Positions 7,867 to 14,980 of a stretch of 50,542 nucleotides of DNA are shown piece by piece. This stretch comes from Candidatus Latescibacterota bacterium (GTDB taxonomy: Bacteria; Latescibacterota; UBA2968; UBA8231): contig SLHA01000131.1 in assembly GCA_007136405.1 (NCBI GenBank), positions 1 through 50,542 of the forward strand, given 5' to 3'. Each line of letters begins with the position of its first letter. Position 1 is the first letter of the stretch. Position numbers and translations under genes: made by a program. The notes below the pieces were generated by a model that saw only the letters and a list, made by a program, of their open reading frames with translations, had not been told where the DNA came from and ran no database searches.

Positions 7867-8301
7867 TCACCGTCCTGTGGTTTTGCTGCTCCGTTCTGAA
7901 AGGCTGCTCTGAGACCCTATGCAGCATGGCCGATTCTGTTTTTTGCCGACTGACGGTTCCCGACGACAACGACAACCTGGCGACAGAAAGGTGTCCCGAT
8001 GCAATCGACCGCCGATAAATGCCTTCAGAACCTGCTCCACATCGCCGCAGGTCTGCGGCATCACAGCAACGCCGGCCACCGCCAGGGCCTGTTCCATAGC
8101 CCGGGAAATCGAGCCGCAAATCAGCAAATCCGTCCCGCTTTCGGCCAAGCGAGCCGCTCTGAGCCGGGGGTCCTCGACGTTGAGGATCATGTCCTGTCGT
8201 GCCTGCTCGACCCCTCGCTCGATTTCGACGACAAGCACTCTGCCAGCCACATCGAAGACGGGACTGATCCGACCGTGCCAGTAAGGTATAGCGACTTTCA
8301 T
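7867..8301 (-). CDS. NifX-like (ORP-type) protein 2
   Basis: Residues 1-115 match the NifX/NifB-C-terminal-like cluster-binding family: MKVAIPYWHGRISPVFDVAG at the start, DLLICGSISRAMEQAL in the middle and FLSPGC near 110. The PVFDVA and LICGxISR signatures are typical of orange-protein operon members. The C-terminal 30 residues are unusual, basic, and carry Cys110, Cys112, Cys125 and Cys126 in a CxC plus CC pattern that could hold metal. It is the first gene of the minus-strand operon. A near-consensus sigma54 promoter (8317-8332) predicts a leader of only about 5 nt, and no ribosome site precedes the ATG, so initiation may be nearly leaderless. Confidence 0.85.
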   Translation of the reverse strand: MKVAIPYWHGRISPVFDVAGRVLVVEIERGVEQARQDMILNVEDPRLRAARLAESGTDLLICGSISRAMEQALAVAGVAVMPQTCGDVEQVLKAFIGGRLHRDTFLSPGCRCRREPSVGKKQNRPCCIGSQSSLSERSSKTTGR

Positions 8302-8316
8302 CGTATGGAGGGAGTA

Positions 8317-8332
8317 TACAAGTTCCGTGCCA
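8317..8332 (-). promoter_or_regulatory. Sigma54 promoter of the minus-strand NifX/ATPase operon
   Basis: On the minus strand TGGCACGGAACTTGTA fits the sigma54 consensus TGGCACG-R-NNN-TTGCA at every fixed position except the -12 base (T for C). The -24 GG and -12 spacing are correct. The predicted transcription start is near 8306, five bases before the ATG at 8301. A sigma54 activator gene is divergent from it. Confidence 0.75.
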
Positions 8333-8414
8333 TGCGTGAAGGCACCTCAGCGAATTTCACATAGTCCCTTGAAACAAAGACTTATGACGATAGACCATTG
8401 TTCTCGCGTTGTTC

Positions 8415-8437
8415 ATAATCGTGCATTCTGGTAGATT
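8415..8437. promoter_or_regulatory. Candidate activator binding site, copy 1
   Basis: This 23-bp stretch (ATAATCGT, then CATTCTG, then GATT) matches 9862-9884 at 19 of 23 positions and contains an AATC...GATT inverted repeat. It lies about 120 bp upstream of the predicted minus-strand sigma54 start, the usual distance for an enhancer-binding protein. The heptamer ATAATCG recurs inverted at 8465-8471. Confidence 0.5.
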
Positions 8438-8494
8438 ACGCTTACATCAACAGCTATTTTTGACCGATTATACGAGCCTGATCGGAGTGTGGCA

Positions 8495-9865
8495 ATGCAA
8501 CCTGGCCATGGGGACCATTCGTTGGAGCGTGAAACGACGATCCTGGATTCGATCAACGAAGGCGTGTTCACGGTAGACCGGAGCTGGCGGATCACCACCT
8601 TCAACCGGGCTGCCGAACGCATTACCGGCGTAACGCGTGAGCAGGCTATCGGCAGCCTGTGTTGCGATGTGTTCCGGGCCAGCACCTGCGAGACCCGCTG
8701 CGTCCTGCAACGCACCATGGACAGCGGCAAGCCGATCGTCAATGCGACGGCCTATATCGTCAACGACAACGGCGAGCGAGTACCCATCCGCATCGCCACA
8801 GCACTGCTCAAGGGAACGGACGGCGAGATCGTCGGTGGCGTGGAGACCTTTCAGGATCTGACGCAAGTGGAGCAATTGCAGAAGGAGCTCAAGGCCCGGT
8901 ACAGCTTTGAGGACATCGTTGGCAGGAGCTCGGTCATGGTTGGTTTGTTCGAGCTCCTACCGCAGATTGCCGCCAGCAGCAGCACGGTGTTGATCGAGGG
9001 CCCCAGTGGCACAGGCAAGGAGCTCTTCGCCCGCGCCATCCACAACCTCTCACCCCGCAGGCAGAAACCATTCGTGGCCGTCAACTGCGCGGCGTTACCG
9101 GACGCTTTGCTGGAAAGCGAGCTGTTTGGGCACAACGCGGGCGCCTTCACGGACGCCAGGCGCGACAAACCCGGACGATTCCAGCTGGCCGCAGGGGGAA
9201 CGATTTTGCTGGACGAGATCGGCGATATTTCACCTGCCATGCAAGTTCGGCTGCTGCGCGTGCTACAGGAACGGGTGGTCGAGCCACTGGGCAGCATCAA
9301 ACCGATCCCCGTCGATGTGCGTGTGATCGCCGCCACCAACCAGAACCTGACCAAACTGACCCGTGCCGGGAAATTCCGGGAAGATTTGTATTACCGCATC
9401 CGTGTCGTCCACCTGACCCTGCCCGGCCTGGCCAAACGGCGCGAGGACATCCCGTTGCTGGTGGACCATTTGGTCGCCAAGTTCAACCGCCTTCAGGACA
9501 AGAATATTGCCGGAGTTTCAGATGAAGTCCTGACCCGCCTGATGGAGCATGATTTCCCCGGTAATGTCCGCGAGCTCGAGAATATCATAGAACAGGCGTT
9601 TGTACTGTGCCGCGGTGGCATGATCCAGCTGAACCATCTCCCTCCCGAACTACGCCCGATCACTCCCCGCGGGACCCCCGTGGGACAGGCGATGAGCCTG
9701 AGCGCACTGGAGAGGCTTTTCATCACGGAGACGCTCCAGCGTCATAACGGCAACCGTAAACGCGCCGCCAGGGACCTGGGCATCAGTGTCAGCACGCTGT
9801 ACCGCAAGATCAACACCTATGGGCTGATCACCCCCCCGGTGGACGGCCGGGGTCAACGGCGATAA
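8495..9865 (+). CDS. PAS-AAA+-Fis sigma54 activator of the ORP-like cluster
   Basis: The 456-residue protein has an N-terminal PAS domain (10-125), a sigma54-contacting AAA+ domain (138-370) and a Fis-type helix-turn-helix (RKRAARDLGISVSTLYRKI) at the C terminus. Walker A is GPSGTGKE at 169-176 and Walker B is LLDEIG. The sigma54 loop reads GAFTDA (216-221) instead of GAFTGA; the key Thr is kept. The PAS carries Cys56, Cys57, Cys65 and Cys69, a possible Fe-S or redox site. I prefer ATG 8495 (GGAG 7 nt upstream) over GTG 8489. It lies between the two NifX transcription units, both of which have sigma54 promoters, so it very likely controls them in response to redox or metal state. Confidence 0.9.
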   Translation: MQPGHGDHSLERETTILDSINEGVFTVDRSWRITTFNRAAERITGVTREQAIGSLCCDVFRASTCETRCVLQRTMDSGKPIVNATAYIVNDNGERVPIRIATALLKGTDGEIVGGVETFQDLTQVEQLQKELKARYSFEDIVGRSSVMVGLFELLPQIAASSSTVLIEGPSGTGKELFARAIHNLSPRRQKPFVAVNCAALPDALLESELFGHNAGAFTDARRDKPGRFQLAAGGTILLDEIGDISPAMQVRLLRVLQERVVEPLGSIKPIPVDVRVIAATNQNLTKLTRAGKFREDLYYRIRVVHLTLPGLAKRREDIPLLVDHLVAKFNRLQDKNIAGVSDEVLTRLMEHDFPGNVRELENIIEQAFVLCRGGMIQLNHLPPELRPITPRGTPVGQAMSLSALERLFITETLQRHNGNRKRAARDLGISVSTLYRKINTYGLITPPVDGRGQRR

Positions 9866-9884
9866 TCGTTCATTCTGCCCGATT
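9862..9884. promoter_or_regulatory. Candidate activator binding site, copy 2
   Basis: Second copy of the 23-bp motif, overlapping the activator stop codon. It contains AATCG...CGATT as a 5-bp inverted repeat and lies about 145 bp before the predicted start of the downstream sigma54 promoter. It points the opposite way relative to its promoter compared with copy 1, which enhancer sites tolerate. Confidence 0.5.
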
Positions 9885-9990
9885 GCATCAGCGGTCGTAC
9901 CTTCTCACGAAGTTGGTATGGCACTCAAAATTCCATACAACGCGTTGATTTTATTTCATTTGAGTCTATTGTTCAAGCCGGCACGGAAGC

Positions 9991-10007
9991 TTGGCACAGC
10001 CCTTGCT
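9991..10007 (+). promoter_or_regulatory. Sigma54 promoter of the third NifX-like gene
   Basis: TTGGCACAGCCCTTGCT matches the sigma54 consensus almost perfectly (TGGCAC, correct spacing, TTGC). The predicted start is near 10018, giving a leader of about 70 nt to the ATG at 10089. No sigma70-type boxes are visible here. Confidence 0.85.
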
Positions 10008-10088
10008 ATGGGCGACCATGTAACACCGGGGCTCGGTGTACAATTCCTCATCGCCGCAGTTCAGTACCCATGCAAGGAGCAATCCAGG

Positions 10089-10427
10089 ATGAAGATCGCC
10101 ATTCCCATGGTCGACGGCAGTTCCTGCCTGCATTTTGGCCACTGTGAGCAATTCGCGCTGGTCAAGGTTGACGCAGAGGCCCAGAAGATCACCGAGACGG
10201 CCTACCTGGTGCCACCCGCGCACGAGCCCGGCGCTTGGCCGCGCTGGCTACATGAACAGGGTGTCAACGTCGTCATCGCCGGCGGCATGGGGCAGCGGGC
10301 GCATGCTCTGTTCGCCCAGAACGGGATCAAGGTGATCGTGGGAGTGTCAGCGGCCACGCCTGAGAGCATAGTGACCGCCTACCTATCCGGCACCCTGCAG
10401 GTAGGACAGAATGTCTGTGACCATTGA
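10089..10427 (+). CDS. NifX-like (ORP-type) protein 3
   Basis: ATG 10089 is preceded by AAGGAG (10074-10079). The 112-residue product opens MKIAIPMVDGSSCLHFGHCE, and the SSCLHFGHCEQF signature and closing GQNVCDH are hallmarks of the short NifX-like proteins found with Fe-S MinD ATPases. Conserved Cys13, Cys19 and Cys110 plus the histidines are likely cluster ligands. It is expressed from its own sigma54 promoter downstream of the activator gene. Together with the two NifX-like proteins on the other strand it probably carries or accepts a Mo- or Fe-containing cluster. An upstream in-frame ATG (9918) would lie before the promoter and is rejected. Confidence 0.85.
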   Translation: MKIAIPMVDGSSCLHFGHCEQFALVKVDAEAQKITETAYLVPPAHEPGAWPRWLHEQGVNVVIAGGMGQRAHALFAQNGIKVIVGVSAATPESIVTAYLSGTLQVGQNVCDH

Positions 10428-10790
10428 GTCCGCACAGTATCCTCTGCCAGGGCGAGTTGGATTACCGCCTCCGAAGCCGAAGCCAGGTCGCCGGTGGCTG
10501 AATCCATCATGAAGATACGGGAGACTTTTGGTCGGGGCGTGCATACCCGTATACGCTTTATAATGTCGCTAAGGTACACCGCCGCGCCCGAACCTGGGTG
10601 GTACTTCCCGGCAGGTAGCAACTCCGCTATTATATTGCGGACGATCTGCCCGTTGATCTGCCGACGATTGTGGTTCAGGCACCCGGCTTGCGGTCGCACC
10701 CCCGCCGCACCCGGGCTCCGGCAGCGGATTTCGCCCACAGATCACCCGTCCCACGCCAGCCCTTTCCCAACACCATGGAGACCGTCGCCC
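10428..10790. other. Intergenic region, 363 bp
   Basis: No convincing gene. A TATAAT at 10559-10564 could be a -10 box for the aldolase gene, but no -35 box is seen at the right distance. The octamer CGTATACG (10549-10556) just before it is palindromic. Confidence 0.3.
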
Positions 10791-11726
10791 ATGACCTTGA
10801 CACGCAGCGATCTGACCGGACCGTGGGCGGGACTGCCCGTTGCCTGGACGGACGATGGACAGGTCTTCGACGAGGAAGCCTACCGCGACAATGTGGCGCG
10901 GACCTGCCGGGCCGGTGTGCCCGGGATCTATACCGCCGGCACCAGCGGCGAATTCTATGCCATGGAATTCGACGAATGGCAGCGCATCAGTCGGGCCACC
11001 GTGGAAGAGTGCCGGCGACACGGCACCGGCTGCATGCTCGGTGTCACCTCGACCTACACACTGGGGGCCCAACGCCGGGCCGCCTGTGCCGCAGAGCTGG
11101 GCGCGGATGCGATACAGGTCGCCCTTCCTTTCTGGATGGAAGTGGATGATCGCCACATCGTGCCGTTCTTCCAGGACGTGGCAGACGCCGGTGCAGGATT
11201 GCCCCTGACCGTGTACGAGACGCAGCGCAGCAAGAAGAGCCTTAGCGTGGAGCAGCACCGCGCCATATACCACAGCACCGGTAGGTACCTGGCGGTCAAA
11301 GCCAATGCCGGGACGGTCGGGCGAACCCCGGAGGGATGCCAGCGTCTCAGCGAATTCGTCAATGTCTGGGTCAGCGAGACGGAGTGGGCCAACCTGGGTC
11401 CCTACGGCGCGATCGGCTGCGCCAGCGCCCTGGTGTACATGAACCCACGGTTCGTCCTGCGGGGTTTCGACCTGCTGCAGGCGGGCGCGTGGGACGAGCT
11501 GGTAACCTGGTGTGCCATAGTGCGGCGTCACCACGAAGAAGGCCTGGCGCCGTTTGCGGCCATGGGGTTCACGGACACGGCCTATGACCACCTTCACGGT
11601 CTGGTCGCCGGTTTCCTGCGCATGAGCCCGGTCTCGCGCGGCCCCTACCCGAGCTGCACCCAGGAACACGTGGAGCAGCTCAGAGCCTGGATGCAGGCCC
11701 ACACGCCGGAATTGCTGCAGTTGTAA
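10791..11726 (+). CDS. DapA/NanA-family aldolase or lyase
   Basis: The ATG at 10791 follows GGAG by about 10 nt; a longer frame from 10494 adds only low-complexity residues. The 311-residue product is a class I pyruvate-type aldolase of the dihydrodipicolinate synthase superfamily. It has GIYTAGTSGEF near 45-55, catalytic Tyr142 (LTVYETQRS) and Schiff-base Lys170 (YLAVKANAG). The superfamily includes DHDPS, N-acetylneuraminate lyase and keto-deoxy sugar-acid aldolases and dehydratases. With two sialidase-type propellers and a DUF4038 hydrolase next door, a sugar-acid substrate is more likely than lysine synthesis. Biochemical specificity cannot be read from the sequence. Confidence 0.85.
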   Translation: MTLTRSDLTGPWAGLPVAWTDDGQVFDEEAYRDNVARTCRAGVPGIYTAGTSGEFYAMEFDEWQRISRATVEECRRHGTGCMLGVTSTYTLGAQRRAACAAELGADAIQVALPFWMEVDDRHIVPFFQDVADAGAGLPLTVYETQRSKKSLSVEQHRAIYHSTGRYLAVKANAGTVGRTPEGCQRLSEFVNVWVSETEWANLGPYGAIGCASALVYMNPRFVLRGFDLLQAGAWDELVTWCAIVRRHHEEGLAPFAAMGFTDTAYDHLHGLVAGFLRMSPVSRGPYPSCTQEHVEQLRAWMQAHTPELLQL

Positions 11727-11761
11727 CGCCCGGCTCTGGCTGACGGTGTCGGTGGCCGCGT

Positions 11762-11779
11762 CTGCCAGTAGCCTGGCAG
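11762..11779. other. Perfect hairpin after the aldolase gene
   Basis: CTGCCAG-TAGC-CTGGCAG: a perfect 7-bp stem with a tetraloop, 36 bp past the aldolase stop. No T-run follows, so it may be a U-less terminator or a message-end stabiliser. Confidence 0.4.
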
Positions 11780-11962
11780 GGAAGCCCAAGCCTGGCGCCA
11801 TGGCAGGGGCAACGCGTCCGCCTGAGATTCGTCCTGGCCCACGCCCGGCTGTATTCCTTTACGTGGAGTTGATGCAGCCTCCAGGCCTGTTTTCCGCCAG
11901 CCCGACACCGAGTTCATCGGGTGGGCCGCCGGACGCAGACTATGGATGGACACGGAGATCCC

Positions 11963-13162
11963 ATGAACGAGAAAGCTGCACGTCCCGACCTGTCGCCTCA
12001 CCCCCCGCAAGGCATACCGGGCCCGGAGCGCCAACCGCGGCTACTTCCGGAATCATGGGACCCGGTGGCAGCCGGACACCGCGTCATGCAACGGCTGGTC
12101 CGTGTCACCGCGCCCCACGTCAAGGGAGCGCACGACGCTGAATTCGTCTGCGCGGGTGACCGGGCTTTCATCGTCGAACACGACAACGACGTGCAACCGG
12201 GGCATGGCGCCGGCCATCACCAGTACTGCGTGTTGTCCGTGGTCCACCTGCGGACGCCGGCCGTGGAGCAGGTCATTCCGCTGGCCCGGTCCGGGCAGGT
12301 CTTTGCCAATGCGACACTTCCGGTGGGGATGTGTTTCGTGCCGCGGATCCTGCGAGTGAACGAGAATACCCTGCGCTGTTTCTTTGCCAGCCAGCCATCC
12401 GGGCAACAGGCACTCACCTGGTACCGCGACTTCGATCTGACCAGGCTGCGTTTTGAGGACACGATCCACAAGGCCAGAGTCAAGACCGCCGCCGGCACCT
12501 TCGACATGCAACCCTGTCACGTACACGCCGACGCGGTGGCGCACGGTTTCGCCCGACCGTGTCCGGATCATGGTCTCTATCTGTTCGATTCGTTCAAGGT
12601 CTTCGACGGGCAGCGGCATGTGGCGATCAACAACTTCCCCGGAAAGCAGAATGCGCTGGCCCGCGTGCTCGATGACTGCGCCACCTTTCAGATCATCGGG
12701 CACTACAACGAACCGCAATCCGAGCAACTGAGCGAATCCGCGGTGAACCGCCTGCCGGACGGCACCTGGATGGCCATCTGCCGGAACGACAGCGGCAACT
12801 ACCACTTCACCACCAGTCTGGACGGCAGAACATGGGCTGTGGCGCGGGAGCAGGCGTTCGTGACCAACGGCGCGAACGCCAAGCCCACTTTCGACCGCTT
12901 CGGCGCCACGTACTACCTGGGCTGGCAGGAAGCCACGTCGATCCAGGGCGGCAGGCGCAGCGTATTCAACCTGGACATCTCCCTGGACGGTATGCGCTGG
13001 AAACGCAAGTACCGGTTCGAGAGCGCGGATTCCTTCCAGTATCCCACCTTTCACGAGCATGAGGGCATGATCTGGCTGACGGTTACCCAGGGTAACAAGG
13101 GCAGTACGGATCGCATCATGTTCGGCAGGCTGGAGGAGCTGAGTGGTATCCAGCCCGGGTAA
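11963..13162 (+). CDS. Cytoplasmic sialidase-like beta-propeller (BNR/Asp-box)
   Basis: The 399-residue product starts at ATG 11963 (GGAG about 6 nt upstream). It shows a repeating four-strand blade pattern with Asp-box-like turns at SLDGRTWAVARE and SLDGMRWKRK, as in exo-sialidase-type six-bladed propellers. Many proteins annotated as BNR or sialidase in polysaccharide-degrading bacteria act on other glycans, and the arginine triad of true sialidases was not checked here. There is no signal peptide, so it would act inside the cell on imported oligosaccharides. It follows the DapA-like gene by 236 bp and precedes a DUF4038 hydrolase, so the three probably belong to one sugar pathway. Confidence 0.65.
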   Translation: MNEKAARPDLSPHPPQGIPGPERQPRLLPESWDPVAAGHRVMQRLVRVTAPHVKGAHDAEFVCAGDRAFIVEHDNDVQPGHGAGHHQYCVLSVVHLRTPAVEQVIPLARSGQVFANATLPVGMCFVPRILRVNENTLRCFFASQPSGQQALTWYRDFDLTRLRFEDTIHKARVKTAAGTFDMQPCHVHADAVAHGFARPCPDHGLYLFDSFKVFDGQRHVAINNFPGKQNALARVLDDCATFQIIGHYNEPQSEQLSESAVNRLPDGTWMAICRNDSGNYHFTTSLDGRTWAVAREQAFVTNGANAKPTFDRFGATYYLGWQEATSIQGGRRSVFNLDISLDGMRWKRKYRFESADSFQYPTFHEHEGMIWLTVTQGNKGSTDRIMFGRLEELSGIQPG

Positions 13163-13171
13163 CGCGCTGAC

Positions 13172-13212
13172 GCATGATAGGCGGCGGCGCATCGGCCGGC
13201 GTAGTATCATGC
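13172..13212. other. Hairpin between the sialidase-like and DUF4038 genes
   Basis: GCATGATA (13172-13179) pairs perfectly with TATCATGC (13205-13212), and the GC-rich loop can fold further. It lies just after one gene and 100 bp before the next, with no T-run. It is a terminator-like or regulatory structure. Confidence 0.35.
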
Positions 13213-13315
13213 CGTTCGCCTTTGCGGTCCGGTCGCTGCCCACGGACCGCATGGACGCAGGGACACGATCGCCGTGCATCGTTCCATTGACCCACACAAG
13301 ACCGCGAGGTGTGCC

Positions 13316-14929
13316 ATGCCAACCCATCGCTTTGCCATGCAGCACTGCGCCGCCGAGTGGAGCCATGCCTCCGGGAAAGCGTATGCCGATCCCGGTAATG
13401 AGATCGAGCTGGATGTCGTCATCACGGATCCGGCGGGACAGGCCCGGCGCGTCCCCGCCTACTGGGCCGGCGACCACGAGTGGCGCGTGCGCTACGCCCC
13501 TCCGGCCACGGGCCGGTATACGTTCCGAACCGTCTGTTCGGATGCCGGCAATGCGGCTCTGCACGCGCAGGAAGGAACACTGGAGGTCGGTCCGTACACC
13601 GGGAGCAATCCCCTCCTTAAACACGGTCCAGTGCATGTAGCTCCGGACCGGCGCCACTTCCAGCACGCCGACGGCACGCCCTTCCTGTGGCTGGGCGATA
13701 CCTGGTGGATGGGCCTCTGCCAGCGCCTGCACTGGCCGGATGAGTTCCAGTGGCTGACCGCTGACCGCGTGGCCAAAGGCTTCAATGTGATTCACCTCGT
13801 TGCCGGGCTCTACCCGGACATGCCGGCCTTCGATCCGCGCGGTTTCAACGAAGCTGGACACCCATGGCAACCGGAATACGCCCGTCTGAACCCGGCGTAT
13901 TTCGACATGGCCGATCTGCGTCTGCAGTGGCTGGTGCGGGCGGGCCTGATGCCGGCCGTGGTCGGATGCTGGGGTTATCACCTGCCCTGGCTGGGCCTCG
14001 ACCGCATGAAACAGCACTGGCGCAACCTGATCGCCCGGTGGAGCGCCTACCCGGTCACCTGGATCATGGCCGGTGAGGCCACCATGCCGTACTACCTGGC
14101 CGAAGACAAGCCGGCGGCGGCGGCGACCCAGCGCCAGGGATGGACCGAACTGGCCCGTTATGTGCGCGAGTTGGATCCCGCCGGTCATCCGCTCACGCTC
14201 CATCCCAGCGATACCGCCCGCAACACGGTCACCGATCCGACGGTCATGGACTACGACATGCTGCAGACCGGCCACGGCGGGGCCGGCAGCATCCCCAACA
14301 CCGTGCAGCGGGTCACCGCCAGCCTGGCGGCGGAACCCGTCATGCCGGTGGTCAACGGCGAAGTCTGTTACGAGGGCATCCTGGAAGGCAGCCGCGAGGA
14401 AATCCAGCGTTTCATGTTCTGGAGCAACATGCTCGTGGGCGCGCGCGGCTTCACCTATGGCGCCAACGGCATCTGGCAGGTGAATCGCGGCGACGCGCCC
14501 TACGGCCCGTCACCGCACGGGGCATCGTGGGGCGACAGGCCATGGGACGAAGCCGCCCGGCTACCGGGCTCGCGCCAGCTCGGTATTGCCAGGCAACTGC
14601 TGGAACGCTACCCGTGGTGGAGTTTTGAGTCCCACCCGGAATGGCTGGACCCCCACGCCACGCCTGACACGGATCCCGGCGGCAACTATGCCGCGGGCAT
14701 ACCGGGCGAAGTCCGGGTGCTCTACTTCCACCAGCCCCTGGCCCCATGGCGCGGGTTGCCGGTGGTCAAGGAACTGGAAACGGATGGCGCATACCGTGCC
14801 TTCTGGTTCGATCCGCGTACCGGTGCGGAACACGCTCTGCCGGAGGTGCAGGGCCACCGGGGCGACTGGCAGGTGCCCATGCCGCCGACCATGGCGGACT
14901 GGGTGCTGGTGTTGGAGCGCTGCCGCTGA
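13316..14929 (+). CDS. DUF4038 apiosidase-like glycoside hydrolase
   Basis: From ATG 13316 (GAGGTG upstream) the 537-residue protein has an N-terminal beta-sandwich (about 1-100, DUF5060-like). A TIM-barrel follows that fits DUF4038/GH140-type hydrolases: FLWLGDTWWMGLCQRLHWPD, then KGFNVIHLVAGLYPDMP, then MPVVNGEVCYEGI, where the Glu is a good candidate catalytic acid or nucleophile. A C-terminal strand-rich domain (about 430-537) ends it. GH140 enzymes release apiose from rhamnogalacturonan II; relatives may act on other plant glycans. No signal peptide is seen, so the substrate is probably a transported oligosaccharide. It converges on the lipoprotein sialidase gene. Confidence 0.8.
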   Translation: MPTHRFAMQHCAAEWSHASGKAYADPGNEIELDVVITDPAGQARRVPAYWAGDHEWRVRYAPPATGRYTFRTVCSDAGNAALHAQEGTLEVGPYTGSNPLLKHGPVHVAPDRRHFQHADGTPFLWLGDTWWMGLCQRLHWPDEFQWLTADRVAKGFNVIHLVAGLYPDMPAFDPRGFNEAGHPWQPEYARLNPAYFDMADLRLQWLVRAGLMPAVVGCWGYHLPWLGLDRMKQHWRNLIARWSAYPVTWIMAGEATMPYYLAEDKPAAAATQRQGWTELARYVRELDPAGHPLTLHPSDTARNTVTDPTVMDYDMLQTGHGGAGSIPNTVQRVTASLAAEPVMPVVNGEVCYEGILEGSREEIQRFMFWSNMLVGARGFTYGANGIWQVNRGDAPYGPSPHGASWGDRPWDEAARLPGSRQLGIARQLLERYPWWSFESHPEWLDPHATPDTDPGGNYAAGIPGEVRVLYFHQPLAPWRGLPVVKELETDGAYRAFWFDPRTGAEHALPEVQGHRGDWQVPMPPTMADWVLVLERCR

Positions 14930-14936
14930 AACCCGC

Positions 14937-14980
14937 ACCTTGAGGACCCGCTGGTTTGCGGGCACAGGCCGCTTCAAGGT
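14937..14980. terminator. Bidirectional hairpin between convergent genes
   Basis: An outer perfect 7-bp pair, ACCTTGA (14937-14943) with TCAAGGT (14974-14980), encloses an inner CCCGC (14947-14951)/GCGGG (14958-14962) stem. The outer arm overlaps the stop codon of the minus-strand gene. It serves both converging genes; the following T-run is weak. Confidence 0.5.

Noticed and set aside
4138..10427. A nitrogen-fixation cluster
   Set aside because: NifX-like proteins alone are not diagnostic; no nitrogenase structural or NifB, NifE or NifN genes are present, and the paired Fe-S MinD ATPases point to an ORP-type system.
12053..14275. 740-codon minus-strand open frame
   Set aside because: It crosses two well-supported plus-strand genes and their gap and shows no domain; long shadow frames are expected in GC-rich DNA.
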